NCBI GenBank assembly: GCA_009693045.1
Contig: SHXZ01000007.1
Coordinates: 1 to 64,000 of the forward strand
Direction of reading: 5' to 3'
DNA: 64,000 nt
Origin: Dehalococcoidia bacterium
GTDB lineage: Bacteria > Chloroflexota > Dehalococcoidia > Lucifugimonadales > SHYT01
Positions 10,363 to 21,534 of the stretch are shown one piece after another; the stretch's first letter is position 1, and each line of letters begins with the position of its first letter. Position numbers and translations under genes: made by a program. The notes beneath the pieces were generated by a model, which saw only the letters and a program-made list of their open reading frames with translations, ran no database searches and was not told the DNA's origin.

Positions 10363-11073
10363 CTAGCCGAGCGACGCGACAAGACCCGCGAGAGCCGCGC
10401 AATTGGGGCAGCCGTCCTTGCCTGGAGGACACCTGGGCGTCGCGAAGAGCTGGCGGGCGCGCTCCAGCAGCGGCGGGATGAGCGTGTCCGGCTGGAGCGG
10501 CACGGGCACGACGGTGGCGGAGAGGTTGAGCCGGAAGCCCGCTTCATCCACAACCTCGGCCTGCTGGACCGGCTCTCCTGTCGTGACCGGCTCCATATAC
10601 ACGAGCGCGAGCTTGGAGACGGGCCCAAGCCCCAGGCGGTTTCCAATGAAGGCGTAGCCGTTGAGCTGGGCGTGGTACTGGGGCAGCATCCTCTCCTGGC
10701 CGGGCGTGTACCGCGCGGTCTTGTAGTCCACGATGGCGTAGGAGCCGTCGCGCAGGCGAAAGATGCCGTCCGCCTCGCCGCGCAGCGTGACGCCCGTCTC
10801 CTGGTGGACGACGGAGAACTTGTGGTAGGTTGGCGGATCCACGGTCTCGGCGATGTCGCCCACGGACGCTAGCCACGCGGGCGGTTTGCCCTCGCGCAGG
10901 AAGAAGCGGCTTACGACCAGCTTGTTGTACCGATCAATGCTGCTGAAGATGCCGGGGAAGGTCTGGTACGGGAGTTTCTTGACGTGGAGCTGGACCCAGA
11001 GGCAGCGCGGGCAGGGGTCTGCGTAGGCGAATGCGCCGAGGTCTTTTGCCGAGATGGTGAGCTGCTGAGGCAT
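10363..11073 (-). CDS. PD-(D/E)XK nuclease-family protein with Cas4/RecB-like cysteines
   Basis: 236 residues. The nuclease core appears as GEADGIFRLRDG followed by AIVDYKTARY, matching the E...D...DYK pattern of RecB/Cas4-type PD-(D/E)XK enzymes. Cysteines occur at 21 and 24 (CPRC) and at 215, 222 and 225 (CPPGKDGCPNC), a split N- and C-terminal arrangement that in Cas4 and AddB holds a 4Fe-4S cluster. It has a good ribosome site (AGGAG, eight bases before the ATG). No CRISPR array or cas gene is nearby; it lies between xseB and xseA, so a repair role is inferred. Function is not established. Confidence 0.75.
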   Translation of the reverse strand: MPQQLTISAKDLGAFAYADPCPRCLWVQLHVKKLPYQTFPGIFSSIDRYNKLVVSRFFLREGKPPAWLASVGDIAETVDPPTYHKFSVVHQETGVTLRGEADGIFRLRDGSYAIVDYKTARYTPGQERMLPQYHAQLNGYAFIGNRLGLGPVSKLALVYMEPVTTGEPVQQAEVVDEAGFRLNLSATVVPVPLQPDTLIPPLLERARQLFATPRCPPGKDGCPNCAALAGLVASLG

Positions 11074-11770
11074 TGCTGACGCTCCTGTTGTCCGCTAGGC
11101 AAGAGTTTAGCAGGATGCTCAAGGCCTGTAAGGAAATGGTCTTCCGAGCCTTTGGCCCTTCCGTCGACCCCTGGTGTCCATAAATCAACCTGGGGGACGC
11201 CCGCCGCCTCACCACCCACCTCTCCGGGAGCCAGGGTACACCCCATTGTTTTTGTTTCAAGCCATTTCCCGTTCACGCCGGTGTGTCACCGTATCTTTCA
11301 TGTTCGTCAATTTTTACTGCTGTTTTCGTTTGAAAAATGTGAAGGAACGAATCCGATTTTAGCCTCACCCCCGACCTCACCCTCAATCCCTCTCCATTTA
11401 CATGGAGAGGGAGGAAGTGACGAAGGCGCGGCGCGAGTGGGTGGCGATGGCGGTGGTCATAGACGTAGGATAGGCGTTCTGTATCGTGCAAGGGGCGGAT
11501 GGCAGAGAGCAGGGGAAACCTCACCCCTGACCCCTCTCCATACGATGGAGAGGGGGAATGTAGCCACAATTGAGGTGGAGGAAGTGACGAGGGCGCGAAG
11601 TACACCGCGGGGCTGGCACCTTCTTCGGCTGAGCCTTGCTGTGCGGCGGAAGGGACGCGCGGGCACGGATTCTGAGCCGCAGCGAAGAATGACAGGGGGG
11701 CGCTCAGCATGACAGGGGGGCGCTCGGAATGACAGAACCGAGAAGGTCGCGAGGAGGAATCTGAGGTGGT
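11074..11770. repeat. Gene-free stretch filled with family A hairpins and GAATGACA repeats
   Basis: No gene seen. Hairpins lie at 11363-11412 (stem 11387-11397 / 11402-11412) and 11519-11557 (stem 11531-11541 / 11545-11555). Each is followed by GAGGAAGTGACGA(A/G)GGCGCG. Short tandem copies of GAATGACAGGGGGGCGCTC follow at about 11688-11738, the same string seen near 39680. On the minus strand this lies downstream of xseA; no T-tailed terminator is obvious. Confidence 0.7.
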
Positions 11771-12946
11771 TTACTCTACCTGCGCGGCGAAGGCGCCGTC
11801 GGCGACGCTGACGTGAAGCCGGTCTCCGGGCGCGACCTGGGCCTGGCCAGTGACGACCGCGCCGGTGTCCCGCCGCTGCACCACGGCATAGCCGCGATGC
11901 AGAACGGCCTTGGGGTCCAGGGCCCCGAGGCTGAACGAGAGCCCGTTGAGCCGCTCCCTGAGGAGCAGCACGGTCTGGTCCAACTGTTGCCTCGCGGATT
12001 TGAGGAGGTCGTCAACGCGGAGACGGTGTGCCGTGATGTCGGGCGCGCGGTGCAGCAGCCGCGCGGCGAGCGCCTGGGCGTCGCGCTGGCGGCGCTCCAT
12101 CAACGCTGCCACGACGTCGTCCAGGGCCTGCCCGTGGGCGGCGACCTGGGTCCGGAGCTCGCGCGCGTCCGGCACCGCCAGCTCGGCTGCGGCTGAGGGC
12201 GTGGGCGCTCGGACATCGGCGACCTGGTCGCAGATGGTGGTGTCGGTCTCGTGCCCCACGCCGCTGATGATGGGCACGGGGCAAGCGAAGACGGCGCGGG
12301 CGACGGACTCTTCGTTGAAGGGCCACAGCTCTTCCAGCGAGCCGCCTCCTCTGGCCACGATCACCGTATCCAGTCCCGGCTCGGCGGCCAGCGTTTCCAG
12401 CGCCTCCACGATGGTGGCTGCCGCGGCGTCTCCCTGCACCTGGCAGGGCGCGAGCACCAGCTCCACGAGCGGGAACCTGCGGCGGATGACGTTCTGGATA
12501 TCCTGCCATGCGGCGCTGGATGGCGATGTCGCCACGCCGACGCGCTGCGGGAAACGTGGTAGGGACCGCTTGCGGGACGGGTCAAACAGCCCCTCGCGCT
12601 CCAGCTTTTGGCGCAACAGCTCGAGCTTGAGGGCCAGCTCGCCCACGCCCTCGGGCTGGACGAGGTCAACGTACAGCTGAAGCTCGCCACGGGCTTCGTA
12701 AAAGCTCACGCGGCCGTGCGCGTTGACCTTGGCGCCGTTCTGGATGAAGCGCCCGCCGCCGCCGTTGCGGAACATGACGCCTCGGAGCTGGGCGCGGTCG
12801 TCCTTGAGGGTGAAGTACCAGTGCCCGGCGGCGGAGTGGGAGGCGTTGGAGACCTCGCCCTGGACCCAGAGGTCGGCGAGGAAGGCGTCGCTATCCAGCG
12901 AGTCCTTCAGGTAGCGGGCGAGCTGCGAAACGGCGTAGATTGGCAT
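11771..12946 (-). CDS. xseA: Exodeoxyribonuclease VII large subunit
   Basis: Catalytic subunit of ExoVII. The N-terminal OB fold (LWVQGEVSNASHSAAGHWYFTLKDDRAQLRGVMFR) is followed by the nuclease domain with VGVATSPSSAAWQDIQNVIRRRFPLVEL, VIVARGGGSLEELWPFNEE, SGVGHETDTTICDQVADVRAPTPSAAAEL, then a coiled coil. The C-terminal segment KAVLHRGYAVVQRRD is typical. At 391 residues it is slightly short of E. coli XseA (456 aa). The ATG at 12946 is immediately preceded by the end of a hairpin repeat (GGTTAGGTCGCT), with no other ribosome site. metH ends 26 bases upstream. Confidence 0.95.
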   Translation of the reverse strand: MPIYAVSQLARYLKDSLDSDAFLADLWVQGEVSNASHSAAGHWYFTLKDDRAQLRGVMFRNGGGGRFIQNGAKVNAHGRVSFYEARGELQLYVDLVQPEGVGELALKLELLRQKLEREGLFDPSRKRSLPRFPQRVGVATSPSSAAWQDIQNVIRRRFPLVELVLAPCQVQGDAAAATIVEALETLAAEPGLDTVIVARGGGSLEELWPFNEESVARAVFACPVPIISGVGHETDTTICDQVADVRAPTPSAAAELAVPDARELRTQVAAHGQALDDVVAALMERRQRDAQALAARLLHRAPDITAHRLRVDDLLKSARQQLDQTVLLLRERLNGLSFSLGALDPKAVLHRGYAVVQRRDTGAVVTGQAQVAPGDRLHVSVADGAFAAQVE

Positions 12947-12950
12947 AGCG

Positions 12951-12971
12951 ACCTAACCCCCGGCGCCTTCC

Positions 12972-12986
<15 letters not shown>
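12951..12986. repeat. Family A hairpin between xseA start and metH stop
   Basis: CCTTCCCT (12966-12973) pairs with AGGGAAGG (12977-12984), preceded by CCTAACCCCCGG. The repeat provides the last codons and TAG stop of metH (12974-12972) and the sequence directly before the xseA ATG. Confidence 0.8.
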
Positions 12987-16511
<3,525 letters not shown>

Positions 16512-16669
16512 GGCTAGGGACTATGGTAACAGGGTGGGCGGGATGGGGCAACGGAAAACGTAAGAACCCCATGCGTTCGGTTGGGCGGCTTTCGGAATCG
16601 CTAGGCAAAACTCCCACAAGCCAATTCGTTCTCCTTAGGATGGAGACAGGTCAAAAAAAGAGGGCTTTG

Positions 16670-17257
16670 ATGAGTCCTGGTGACGATTGGGTCAAGAAGA
16701 GCATTGATAGCCGAACACCGGAGGAGTTCAGCCAGGCTCTGGTTGAAGACCTTTGTGTCTGCTACGAAAGGGCTGCTGCAGGAAGGGCGTGCGTGGCCTG
16801 GTACGAAAAGAACTTTTCCTTCACATTCTCTGGAGATGACCGCGCCCTTAAACGGCTCCGAGCCTATGGTATGACGGGTCAGTGGCAATGGAGCACGGAG
16901 CGCGCTTTAGCAATGCATTTAGCTGAGTTTGCCGAGGAAATGGAGGCTGTGATGCAGCAAGCAAACCAGCGCAAAATGCTGTGGCTTGCTGCGCTATATG
17001 AGCTGGTTTTGGCTGTAGAGGATATACGTAGCGGTCAGGGAATGCTGCGAGCGCTTGATGAAGCCGAAGGCCCGGAAAGGGCCAAACTATTTGAGAAAAT
17101 GCGAGAGGACATTTCTAAAGCGTGGCAGTCGGCGTCTCAGCGTGGCCAGAAATACTTAGCGCTTTTCAAAGACGATCCGTTAGCAAGGTACAAAGTGGGT
17201 GCGAACTTTGACCTTGGCACAGAGAGGTTTATCCACCCTCCTGAATCACAAGCTTGA
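16670..17257 (+). CDS. Hypothetical protein, AT-richer than neighbours
   Basis: 195 residues from an ATG preceded by GAGGG with five bases of spacing. The product is mostly helical and acidic, with a central segment LWLAALYELVLAVEDIRSGQ and no signal peptide or convincing transmembrane helix. I do not recognise the family. Codon use and base composition differ from surrounding genes (many A/T third positions), suggesting acquisition. It stands alone on the plus strand between metH and a degraded VapBC module, so this 1.1-kb patch may be a small island. Confidence 0.6.
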   Translation: MSPGDDWVKKSIDSRTPEEFSQALVEDLCVCYERAAAGRACVAWYEKNFSFTFSGDDRALKRLRAYGMTGQWQWSTERALAMHLAEFAEEMEAVMQQANQRKMLWLAALYELVLAVEDIRSGQGMLRALDEAEGPERAKLFEKMREDISKAWQSASQRGQKYLALFKDDPLARYKVGANFDLGTERFIHPPESQA

Positions 17258-17280
17258 GAGCGACTAACTCAGTACCTCGC

Positions 17281-17409
17281 TTACCCAAACACCAAGTCGG
17301 GGAAGTAGCTCGCGTAGTATCCGCGGTCTCTGGTCAGCAGCCGATCGGCGTGGACCGTGGCGTTGGCCCCGATGAGGAAGTCGGCGAGGCCGTGCTGGCA
17401 GGAGATCAT
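17281..17409 (-). pseudogene. VapC toxin fragment (C-terminal 42 residues of a PIN domain)
   Basis: The frame starts with an ATG overlapping the antitoxin stop (ATGA) and encodes 42 residues. They match only the end of VapC toxins: [22 protein letters not shown] then [11 protein letters not shown]. The Asp in LLTRDRGYY is the last conserved PIN-domain acid. The N-terminal part with the first Asp and Glu is absent, so the product cannot be an active nuclease. An internal deletion that removed the 5' part while keeping the coupled ATGA junction is inferred. It is shorter than usual ORF cut-offs. Confidence 0.75.
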
Positions 17410-17636
17410 TGCTCGCGCGAAGCCACTACGAGGTGGTCGGGGTCTTGACCGGCAAACTCTTTCAGATAGCCACGGTATTTGTTGAACGGAGACTCCGAAA
17501 CGAGCTTTCTGATGCGAACACCAGCAGTGTCTTCCACGAACTCAACCGCGTCCCAAGGTTGCAGTCCGAGGCGCACTCTCACCGCTTTCGGGATGGTAAC
17601 CTGTCCCCTTCTTGTCACTCTGCTCGTGGTTACCAT
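17406..17636 (-). CDS. AbrB/MazE-fold antitoxin (VapB-type)
   Basis: 76-residue SpoVT/AbrB swapped-hairpin DNA-binding protein. The N-terminus [23 protein letters not shown] is the classic AbrB strand-turn. The C-terminus [18 protein letters not shown] resembles the toxin-binding tail of VapB partners. It overlaps a truncated VapC by four bases, so it is now an orphan antitoxin. The ribosome site is weak (AGAGGCAGC before the ATG). It would normally repress its own promoter and neutralise VapC; with the toxin lost it may only act as a regulator or be neutral. Confidence 0.85.
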   Translation of the reverse strand: MVTTSRVTRRGQVTIPKAVRVRLGLQPWDAVEFVEDTAGVRIRKLVSESPFNKYRGYLKEFAGQDPDHLVVASREQ

Positions 17637-17712
17637 GCTGCCTCTAGAAAATCCACCTGTCGGGTAACGGATTCTTCGTTGCGGCTCAGAATGACGCTAG
17701 GGCTAGGTTTCC

Positions 17713-18516
17713 TTACCTTAGGATGAACTCCTTGCCCTGCTGGTAGAGAAGCTGCTCAAAGTGCTGGAGGGTCTGCGCCAGGCTCTCTTGCGCTTTCTCG
17801 GCGGTCTCGCCTTTGCAGACCACGTCCACGGGCAGGTGCTGGGTGTCGCCGACGCGCTGGGCCTGGGTGAGCGCGCCCTTCAGGTAGCTGCCCGGGTGCG
17901 CCAGGATGAGCTGCTGGAGCAGCGGGCCGACCTCGGCCTCAAGCATGTTGATGACGACGCGGTGCGAGGCGACCTTGAATGGCGAGAGCTTCTGGATGAA
18001 CGGCTTGACGTGCGCCTCAAAGACGCCCTGGACCTCGCGCGGCGGGCCGGGCATGAGGAAGAGGTGGGTCTTCTTGATCTTCACGTGGACGCACGGGGCG
18101 ATACCGACGGGGTTGGGGTAGGCCCTGGCGCCCTCGGGCGTCTTGGACATGGCGAGCAGGGCGGGGCGGACCTGATTGCGGTCGGTGATGTTGCGGCGGG
18201 CCATGAGGTCCTGGACGATGGCCTCGTTGACGACGGGCTTGACGCTCAGGAGGTCGGAGACGACGGCGACGGTGAGGTCGTCGGGGGTGGGGCCGAGGCC
18301 GCCGCTGGTGAGGACGACGTCGGTGCCGCGGTCCACGGCGCCGGTGAGGGCGTGCTTCATGTCCGGGGGGTCGTCGGCGACGACGGTGATGCGGCGGATG
18401 GTGCAGCCGAGGAGCGCGACCTCCTTAGTCATCCAGTAGGAGTTGCTGTCCTGCACCAAGCCGTTGAGCAGCTCGGTGCCGATGCAGAAGATTTCAACAG
18501 TCAGGTCTTTGGGCAT
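17713..18516 (-). CDS. CinA/MoaB-type molybdopterin-binding domain protein
   Basis: The 267-residue protein has the CinA N-terminal domain: EIFCIGTELLNGLVQDSNSYWM, then LTSGGLGPTPDDLTV, and LMPGPPREVQ. It lacks the C-terminal deamidase domain of full CinA (PncC), so it corresponds to the COG1058 type, a nucleotide or molybdopterin-fold protein linked to NAD(P) repair (ADP-ribose pyrophosphatase in characterised CinA). GAGGGGTACCC before the ATG supports the start. It follows the alcohol dehydrogenase gene on the same strand, separated by an inverted repeat. Confidence 0.8.
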   Translation of the reverse strand: MPKDLTVEIFCIGTELLNGLVQDSNSYWMTKEVALLGCTIRRITVVADDPPDMKHALTGAVDRGTDVVLTSGGLGPTPDDLTVAVVSDLLSVKPVVNEAIVQDLMARRNITDRNQVRPALLAMSKTPEGARAYPNPVGIAPCVHVKIKKTHLFLMPGPPREVQGVFEAHVKPFIQKLSPFKVASHRVVINMLEAEVGPLLQQLILAHPGSYLKGALTQAQRVGDTQHLPVDVVCKGETAEKAQESLAQTLQHFEQLLYQQGKEFILR

Positions 18517-18530
18517 GGGTACCCCTCTTT

Positions 18531-18602
18531 ATCCGCAGATTACGCAGATTTCCGCAGATGGATATTTGACGTACATCTGTGTCATCTGCGCAATCTGCGG
18601 AT
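18531..18602. repeat. Inverted repeat of CCGCAGATTACGCAGAT type
   Basis: The 19-base arm 18531-18549 pairs with 18584-18602 with one mismatch, across a 34-base loop that holds further degenerate CGCAGAT copies. A partial copy (ATCCGCAGATTACAC) occurs near 30952. It lies between the cinA-like gene and the alcohol dehydrogenase gene. Confidence 0.7.
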
Positions 18603-18611
18603 TGGCGTCTC

Positions 18612-19682
18612 CTACGGCTTGGCGAACTCCATGATGCTGCGGCCGAAGATGCGGCCACGCTCCAGGTCGTGGACGCCTTCGTTGATTTGGTCCAGGGTGT
18701 ACTTCTTGGTGACGAGGTCGTTGAGCTTGAGCTGGCCGCGCTTGTACCAGTCCAGGAAGATTGGGAAGTCGCGGTCGGGCCGGGAGGAGCCGCCCAGGGA
18801 GCTGCGGTAGATGCGGGCCTGGGCGACGAGGGTGCGCCAGAGGTCCACGGTGACTTCGGTCTGGGGGATGCCGACGAGGACGGCGGTGCCGCCCTCGCGC
18901 ACGCCGCCGATGCCCGGCCTGGTTGCCTGGGCGATCTGGACCTGGGTCTTGGGCGCGCCGATGGTGTCAAAGGCGAAGTCCACGCCGCCGCTAGTGAGCT
19001 TCCTTATGGCTTCCACGGGGTCGCCGGAGGAGGCGTTGACGCCGTGGGTGGCGCCGAACTTGCGCGCGAACTCCAGCTTGGCCTCGTCCAGGTCAACGGC
19101 GATGACGGGGTTGGCGCCCAGGGCTGCCGCGGCGGCGACGGAGCTGAGGCCAACGCCGCCGACGCCGATGACGGCGACGGAGTCGCCGCGCTTGACTTTG
19201 GCGGTGTTCATAACGGCGCCTGCGCCGGTCATTACCGCGCAGCCGATGATGGCGGTGACGTCGGTGGGGAACTCATTGGGCATCTTGACGACGTATTGGT
19301 GATGCGCCTGAGTCGCCTCGGCCCAGGTGTAGACGTTGGTGCTTTTGGCCTGCTGGCCGCGCCAGTTGACGTACACGCCCTGCGGGCGGATCTTGGGCCA
19401 GTTCTCATCGCCGTCGCGGGGGATCCAGGTGACCATGACGTGGTCGCCCTCCTTGACGTGGGTGACGTTGCGGCCCTTGGCGACGACGACGCCGGTGGAC
19501 TCGTGGCCCATGATCATGGGCATGGGGTTGGTGGGGTTGAGGATCTGGTGGAGCTGGGAGTGGCAGATGCCGGAGGAGAACTGTTTGACGAGCACCTCGT
19601 CAGGGCCGATGGGGGGCGATTCCACTTCTTCAACGGCAAGGGGCTTGCCCTTCTCATAAAAGACGGCGGCGCGGAACTTCAT
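18612..19682 (-). CDS. Zinc-type alcohol dehydrogenase (medium-chain dehydrogenase/reductase)
   Basis: 356 residues with the GroES-like catalytic domain and a Rossmann domain (VAVIGVGGVGLSSVAAAAALGA). Catalytic zinc ligands appear as the Cys of GICHSQLH and the His/Glu of GHESTGVVV. The lobe that usually carries four structural-zinc cysteines (after GDHVMVTWIPRDGDENW) has none, so the structural zinc seems absent. The ATG at 19682 follows AGGAGG; an upstream in-frame extension reads repeat sequence. Substrate unknown; NAD(P)-dependent oxidation of an alcohol or aldehyde is inferred. Confidence 0.85.
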   Translation of the reverse strand: MKFRAAVFYEKGKPLAVEEVESPPIGPDEVLVKQFSSGICHSQLHQILNPTNPMPMIMGHESTGVVVAKGRNVTHVKEGDHVMVTWIPRDGDENWPKIRPQGVYVNWRGQQAKSTNVYTWAEATQAHHQYVVKMPNEFPTDVTAIIGCAVMTGAGAVMNTAKVKRGDSVAVIGVGGVGLSSVAAAAALGANPVIAVDLDEAKLEFARKFGATHGVNASSGDPVEAIRKLTSGGVDFAFDTIGAPKTQVQIAQATRPGIGGVREGGTAVLVGIPQTEVTVDLWRTLVAQARIYRSSLGGSSRPDRDFPIFLDWYKRGQLKLNDLVTKKYTLDQINEGVHDLERGRIFGRSIMEFAKP

Positions 19683-19774
19683 GGTGGACTCCTCCTGTTG
19701 CGGAACGTGGCTGCGGATGCTCGCTGACGGTAGCAGACGGGGGTGGGGGGTGTCAAACGTGCTTGGTGCGGAAT

Positions 19775-19925
19775 GCCCCCATCCTAACCTTCCCCCGCGA
19801 CGGGGGAAGGGATTGGGGAGTGTTTTCCTCAAGTCATCCCCCAAAGTGCCCAGCCAAGAAAGCGATATCTGGTCCCGCCGGCAGGCCCGACCTCTCCCCC
19901 CGACCCCTCTCCTGAAGGGGGAGGG
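19775..19925. repeat. Two family A hairpins in the pdhC-adh spacer
   Basis: Copies at about 19775-19810 (CCTTCCCCCGCGACGGGGGAAGG) and 19888-19925. Sequence 19830-19925 resembles 48224-48321, including CCAAGAAAGCGATAT and GACCTCTCCCC, so a longer composite unit of about 95 bases is repeated. Confidence 0.75.
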
Positions 19926-19957
19926 GCGATTCTGTGTTTCCTGCCAAAGAAGGTGGA

Positions 19958-21217
19958 CTAGAGGAGCAGTCCGACGGGCTGCTCCAGGAGGGACTTGAGC
20001 TCAACGAGGAACTGGGCGGCCTGAAGCCCGTCGGTGAGGCGGTGATCCGCGGAGAGCGTTGCCTTCATGGTCTGGCCGACGACGACCTGGTCGTTCTTGA
20101 CGATGGGTTGCTTGCGGACCGCGCCGACGGCCAGGACGGCGCACTGGGGCGGGTGGATGATGGCGGCGAAGCTGTCGACGTCTAGGGCGCCGAGGTTGCT
20201 GATGCCGAAGGTGGCGCCGGTGTACTCGTGTTCGCGGAGGCGCTGGGCCTGGGTGCGCTCAATGAGGTCTTTGGTGGCGCGGGCGATGTCCACGAGGGAC
20301 TTGTTGCCGCAGTCCAGAACGGCGGGCACGACGAGGCCGCCGCTTTGCACGGCGATGGCGATGCCGACGTTGATGTCCGCGTGCTGTAAGACCTTGTCCT
20401 GGACGTAGGAGGTGTTGAACTCGGGGTGCTTGACGAGGGCGAGCGCGCAGCCCTTGACCAGAAGGTCGTTGACGCTGATGCGCACGCCCTGGGGGTCGAG
20501 CCGCTGGTTGAGCTTGCGCCGCAGCTCCATGGCCTCGCCCATGTCAATCTCAACGGTCACGTAGTAGTGGGGGACCTCGCGCTTGGAGCGGGTGGTGAGC
20601 CTGGCGATGGCCTGGCGCATGCGCGAAAGCTCGGTGAGGCCATCGGCGGGCCGTGGAGCGGCTGTGGGGGCGGGCGCCGGGGGCCGGGCGAGAGCGCCGT
20701 CGCGGGCGGGCGGGCGCTCCAGGTAGGCCTGGACGTCGCGCTCGGTGACGCGGCCACGGGGGCCTGAGCCTTGCAGCTGGGAGATGTCCACGCCGCGTTC
20801 CTGAGCGATGCGCCGGGCGATGGGAGAGGCTCGGAGCTCGCCGGAGGGCTGAGGATCGGACGCGGGAGGCGGGGCGTCCGTGGCCTGGCGACCGGCGGGG
20901 GCTGGAGATGGTGCAGACCGAGCGCTTGCTGCCGTGGAGGGTTTTGTGGGACGGGTGGAAGCGTCGGGAAGGGCCTCGTTGGCGGCGCCGATGTAGCCGA
21001 GAAGCGTGCCGACGGGGACGGTCTCGCCTTCGGGGACGACGATCTTGCGAAGGAGGCCGCCGGCGAACGCCTCCATCTCAATGGTGGCTTTGTCGGTCTC
21101 AATTTCGGCGAGGGGGTCGCCTCGGTTGACCTGCTGGCCTTCGTTGACGAGCCACTTGAGGACCTTGCCCTCTTTCATGTCGTAGCCCATCTGCGGCATG
21201 ACGACTTCGGTTGCCAT
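19958..21217 (-). CDS. pdhC: Pyruvate dehydrogenase complex E2 (dihydrolipoamide acetyltransferase)
   Basis: Core acyltransferase of a 2-oxo acid dehydrogenase complex. One lipoyl domain with lipoylated Lys43 (ETDKATIE) is followed by an Ala/Pro linker, a peripheral-subunit-binding domain (SPIARRIAQERGVDISQLQGSG), a second linker and the catalytic domain ending in SADHRLTDG (His392, Asp396). The ATG at 21217 has AGGAGG four bases upstream. It follows pdhB; the cluster order E3-E1alpha-E1beta-E2 on the minus strand points to pyruvate as substrate, though a branched-chain complex cannot be excluded from sequence alone. Confidence 0.92.
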   Translation of the reverse strand: MATEVVMPQMGYDMKEGKVLKWLVNEGQQVNRGDPLAEIETDKATIEMEAFAGGLLRKIVVPEGETVPVGTLLGYIGAANEALPDASTRPTKPSTAASARSAPSPAPAGRQATDAPPPASDPQPSGELRASPIARRIAQERGVDISQLQGSGPRGRVTERDVQAYLERPPARDGALARPPAPAPTAAPRPADGLTELSRMRQAIARLTTRSKREVPHYYVTVEIDMGEAMELRRKLNQRLDPQGVRISVNDLLVKGCALALVKHPEFNTSYVQDKVLQHADINVGIAIAVQSGGLVVPAVLDCGNKSLVDIARATKDLIERTQAQRLREHEYTGATFGISNLGALDVDSFAAIIHPPQCAVLAVGAVRKQPIVKNDQVVVGQTMKATLSADHRLTDGLQAAQFLVELKSLLEQPVGLLL

Positions 21218-21534
21218 GGTTCCTCCTAGACTCGGTGAGTCAGGATTCCTTCCTGTATGTAGCCAGCGACGCCCTCGGCGATGAAGAAGGCGTCGCTATT
21301 GGGTTGTGGGCGGGCGGGTCGAGACCCGCCCCTACGCGGCTTGATGAGGTCATCCCAAGATGCGTGGCGGTATGAAGGCGATTCGTGGTCGCCTCGGCAC
21401 GCCTGACCTCTCCCCAACCTCTCCCCCGTTCGCTTCGCTCAGGGCAAGCTCTGAATGGGGAGGGGCGAGGGCCGTTTCCCTGGTAAGAAAACGGACCGAG
21501 GGAAAGCACTCGGCCAATTCTTGGGACTGGTTTC
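21218..21534. repeat. pdhC-pdhB spacer: family A hairpin and CGAGACCCGCCCCTACGC motif
   Basis: No gene seen. A hairpin unit at about 21406-21467 (GACCTCTCCCCAACC ... GGGGAGGGG) has CTTCGCTCAGGGCAAGCTCTGA inside its loop region, combining two repeat families. GGTCGAGACCCGCCCCTACGC at about 21317 is another dispersed motif. Confidence 0.65.

Noticed and set aside
10363-11073. Cas4 of a CRISPR-Cas system
   Set aside because: No cas1, cas2 or repeat-spacer array is visible anywhere in the window.
18612-19844. 410-residue version of the alcohol dehydrogenase
   Set aside because: The extra N-terminus is translated repeat sequence; AGGAGG marks the ATG at 19682.
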